From positions 1 through 50,838 of the forward strand of contig CAJCIS010000193.1 of the NCBI GenBank assembly GCA_903970435.1: DNA of 50,838 nt, given 5' to 3'. The stretch comes from Acidobacteriota bacterium (lineage in GTDB: Bacteria; Pseudomonadota; Alphaproteobacteria; Acetobacterales; Acetobacteraceae). Every line of letters starts with the position of its first letter. The first letter of the stretch is position 1. The notes beneath the pieces were generated by a model that had not been told where the DNA came from, did no database searches, and worked only from the letters and a program-made list of their open reading frames with translations. The position numbers and the translations under genes are program-made. Shown here one piece after another: positions 49,331 to 50,838 of this stretch.

Positions 49331-49371
49331 ACGGCATGGGTGCATCGACGAAGAGGGCTGCCTTGCTTGCC

Positions 49372-50598
49372 TTACGGCCCCGCCGCAATGACTTTCCGAA
49401 TGAGCGCCTCGTACCCGGCGATATAATCCGCCATCACAAGGTTTTTCTCGGCCCAGGCGCGGGCGGCGCGGCGGAGGCGTTTGTTGAGGGCGTCGTCTTC
49501 GAGCAGGGTGAGGGCGGCGTCGGCGACGCGGTCGGGGTCGAGGAAGGGGGCGAGCAGGCCGGTCTTGCGGTGGGTGAGGAATTCGCGGACGGGTTCGGTG
49601 TCGCTGCCGACCAGGGCGCAGCCGGTGGACATGGCTTCGCGCAGCGACCAGCTGGCGACGAAGGGGTAGGTGAGGTAGATGTGCACGTCCGATCGTTGCA
49701 GGATCTTGACATAGGTTTCGTAGGTGACGCGGCCGGTGAAATGAACCCGGCTGAGGTCGAGGCGGCCTTGCATTTCGTCGAGCATTTTCTGCCGCCAGGT
49801 GCCTTCCGTGGGGCGGGCGCCGTAGCTGACCATGTCGCCGCCGACGAGGATGATGCGCGCGTCCGGGCGCGCGTTCAGGATGCGGGGCAAGGCGCGCATC
49901 ATGGTGTGAAAGCCGCGATAGGGTTCGAGGTCGCGCACCACGTAGGTCACGAGTTTATCGGCGGGGTCGATGCGGTAGCCGCCGAGCGAGACGGGGCGGG
50001 CGCGCAGCTTGGGGTTGGGGGCGCAGACCTCGAGATTTACGCCTTCGTGCAGCACGTCGATATTGTCGCGCGACCAGGCCGGATAGGTGGAATGCTGGAA
50101 GTGGGTGGGCGTGAAACCGTGGCCGGGGTTGGTCAGTGTCAGCAGGTTGACCGCGTTCTTGGCGCGCACGCGGGCGAGTTCGGACGGGCCGAGCGGGAAT
50201 TCGGGGTCGAAGCCGACATCGAGACCTGTTTCGTGATAGTAATATTCATGGTAGCCGAGCAGCGGCGTTTTCGGCCAGACGTCCTGGATGTTGAGGAGTT
50301 CGCCCCAGCCATGGTGGCCGATGATGATATCGGGCATGAAACCGAGCGATTTGACGCTGGCGGCGGCGCGCGCCACGCCGTCGGCGCGGATCATGGCGAG
50401 TTCGAAATCACGCGCGTCGCGGTGGGTGTTTTTCGCCGGCGCCTGCGGCAGGCCGTGCACCACCTTGCGCACGCCGGGCAGGGTGGTGGGGCGGTTTTCG
50501 GTGACGAACAGAAGGTCATGCTGTTCCTGTGCCGCGAGATGGCGCAACAGGTGCAGGAACTGACCCGGAAAGTTCTGATGGACGAACAAATATCGCAT
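49372..50598 (-). CDS. Glycosyltransferase family 4 protein
   Basis: This 408-residue GT-B enzyme begins with MRYLFVHQNFPGQFLHLLRH, the usual start of this group. Further features are DIIIGHHGWGELLNI, the hinge-region YVVRDLEPYRGFHTMMRAL, ARIILVGGDMVSYG, and the donor-binding block VHIYLTYPFVASWSLREAMS with TGCALVGSDTEPVREF. It probably adds a sugar in polysaccharide or lipopolysaccharide synthesis. The ATG 50598 is preferred. An in-frame ATG at 50619 adds seven residues. No other polysaccharide genes are seen within the window, but they may lie beyond the edge. Confidence 0.9.
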   Translation of the reverse strand: MRYLFVHQNFPGQFLHLLRHLAAQEQHDLLFVTENRPTTLPGVRKVVHGLPQAPAKNTHRDARDFELAMIRADGVARAAASVKSLGFMPDIIIGHHGWGELLNIQDVWPKTPLLGYHEYYYHETGLDVGFDPEFPLGPSELARVRAKNAVNLLTLTNPGHGFTPTHFQHSTYPAWSRDNIDVLHEGVNLEVCAPNPKLRARPVSLGGYRIDPADKLVTYVVRDLEPYRGFHTMMRALPRILNARPDARIILVGGDMVSYGARPTEGTWRQKMLDEMQGRLDLSRVHFTGRVTYETYVKILQRSDVHIYLTYPFVASWSLREAMSTGCALVGSDTEPVREFLTHRKTGLLAPFLDPDRVADAALTLLEDDALNKRLRRAARAWAEKNLVMADYIAGYEALIRKVIAAGP

Positions 50599-50677
50599 GC
50601 TGGGGCGGCGGTGCACCATCTTTTCTGATCGTGCGGGCGACGCACCGGCGGCTTGCGCCGCCGGTTGCGTCTGCCGC

Positions 50678-50838
50678 CTATTTCTTCCGCGATGTGGGTT
50701 TGAATGTGAGTTTCGGTGTTGGTTTCGGCGGCACTTTTTCGGGCGGTTTCGGCGGCGCATTCCTGGCGGGCGCCGGCTTGGCCGCGGCGGCAGGTGTTGC
50801 GGCAGGTGTTGCGGCCTTGGCGGCCGGTTTGGCGGCGG
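50678..50838 (-). CDS. C-terminal end of an Ala/Pro/Lys-rich protein (partial)
   Basis: The minus strand is open from the window edge to a TAG at 50678. The 52 visible residues are low complexity (AAKPAAKAATPAATPAAAAK, then PKPPEKVPPKPTPKLTFKPT and a basic end SRKK). Such tails occur in histone-like, TonB-like or envelope-spanning proteins. The body of the protein lies outside, so no function can be given. It would be transcribed ahead of the glycosyltransferase gene. Confidence 0.6.
   Translation of the reverse strand, partial: AAKPAAKAATPAATPAAAAKPAPARNAPPKPPEKVPPKPTPKLTFKPTSRKK

Overview
The window is about 51 kb of GC-rich DNA with tightly packed genes. The gene content points to an alphaproteobacterium, most likely in or near the Acetobacteraceae. 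Supporting signs are pdhB with a fused lipoyl domain, ftsB beside pdhA, a PlcP-type phospholipase next to a glycolipid glycosyltransferase, a split XdhC, and an RsmB/Rrf2/TrmB complement. The taxonomic call is inference. I found no rRNA, tRNA, CRISPR array or phage module.

Layout. 1-2.3 kb: the end of rsmB, a GNAT enzyme and a DUF3237 protein. 2.4-7.3 kb: two secreted GloVer-repeat proteins facing a membrane-bound CadC-like regulator with TPRs. 7.3-8.0 kb: a gene-poor stretch with a terminator, a promoter, a large hairpin (candidate small RNA) and a 136-bp MITE. 8.0-11.0 kb: a lipid-remodelling locus, with glycosyltransferase and PlcP-like phospholipase divergent from a diacylglycerol-kinase-family gene across four 16-bp tandem repeats. 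11.2-26 kb: tyrS, a truncated ParE, a serine hydrolase, a thioesterase, a GH18-like secreted protein, a CinA-type protein, putA, an alpha/beta hydrolase, a GGDEF-receiver protein, SCP2, nagA and a ybiB-like gene. 26-33 kb: ftsB and the pyruvate dehydrogenase genes pdhA, pdhB, pdhC and lpdA, interrupted by a broken GxxExxY gene. 33-39 kb: an FAD protein, Rrf2, a toxin-antitoxin pair, trmB, cytochrome b561 and a family 2 glycosyltransferase. 39-46 kb: a molybdenum hydroxylase operon (CoxG/M/S/L type) converging on its maturation genes (MocA-like and split XdhC). 46-51 kb: an M24-fold protein, an aldehyde dehydrogenase, a small secreted peptide, a large palindrome, a glycosyltransferase and the end of an Ala/Pro/Lys-rich protein.

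The most striking structure is not a gene. An AT-rich hairpin of about 22 nt, usually followed by a 13-nt mini-hairpin, occurs 24 times at 17 intergenic loci. Nine loci carry two facing halves around a core of about 35-240 bp. The copies fall into two subfamilies with compensated stem changes. They sit almost always within a few bases of stop codons, even inside the pdh and cox operons, and provide the stop codon of two genes. One copy is split by the 136-bp MITE, which occurs three times at exactly the same length. This behaves like an undescribed REP/BIME-like or terminator-like repeat family.
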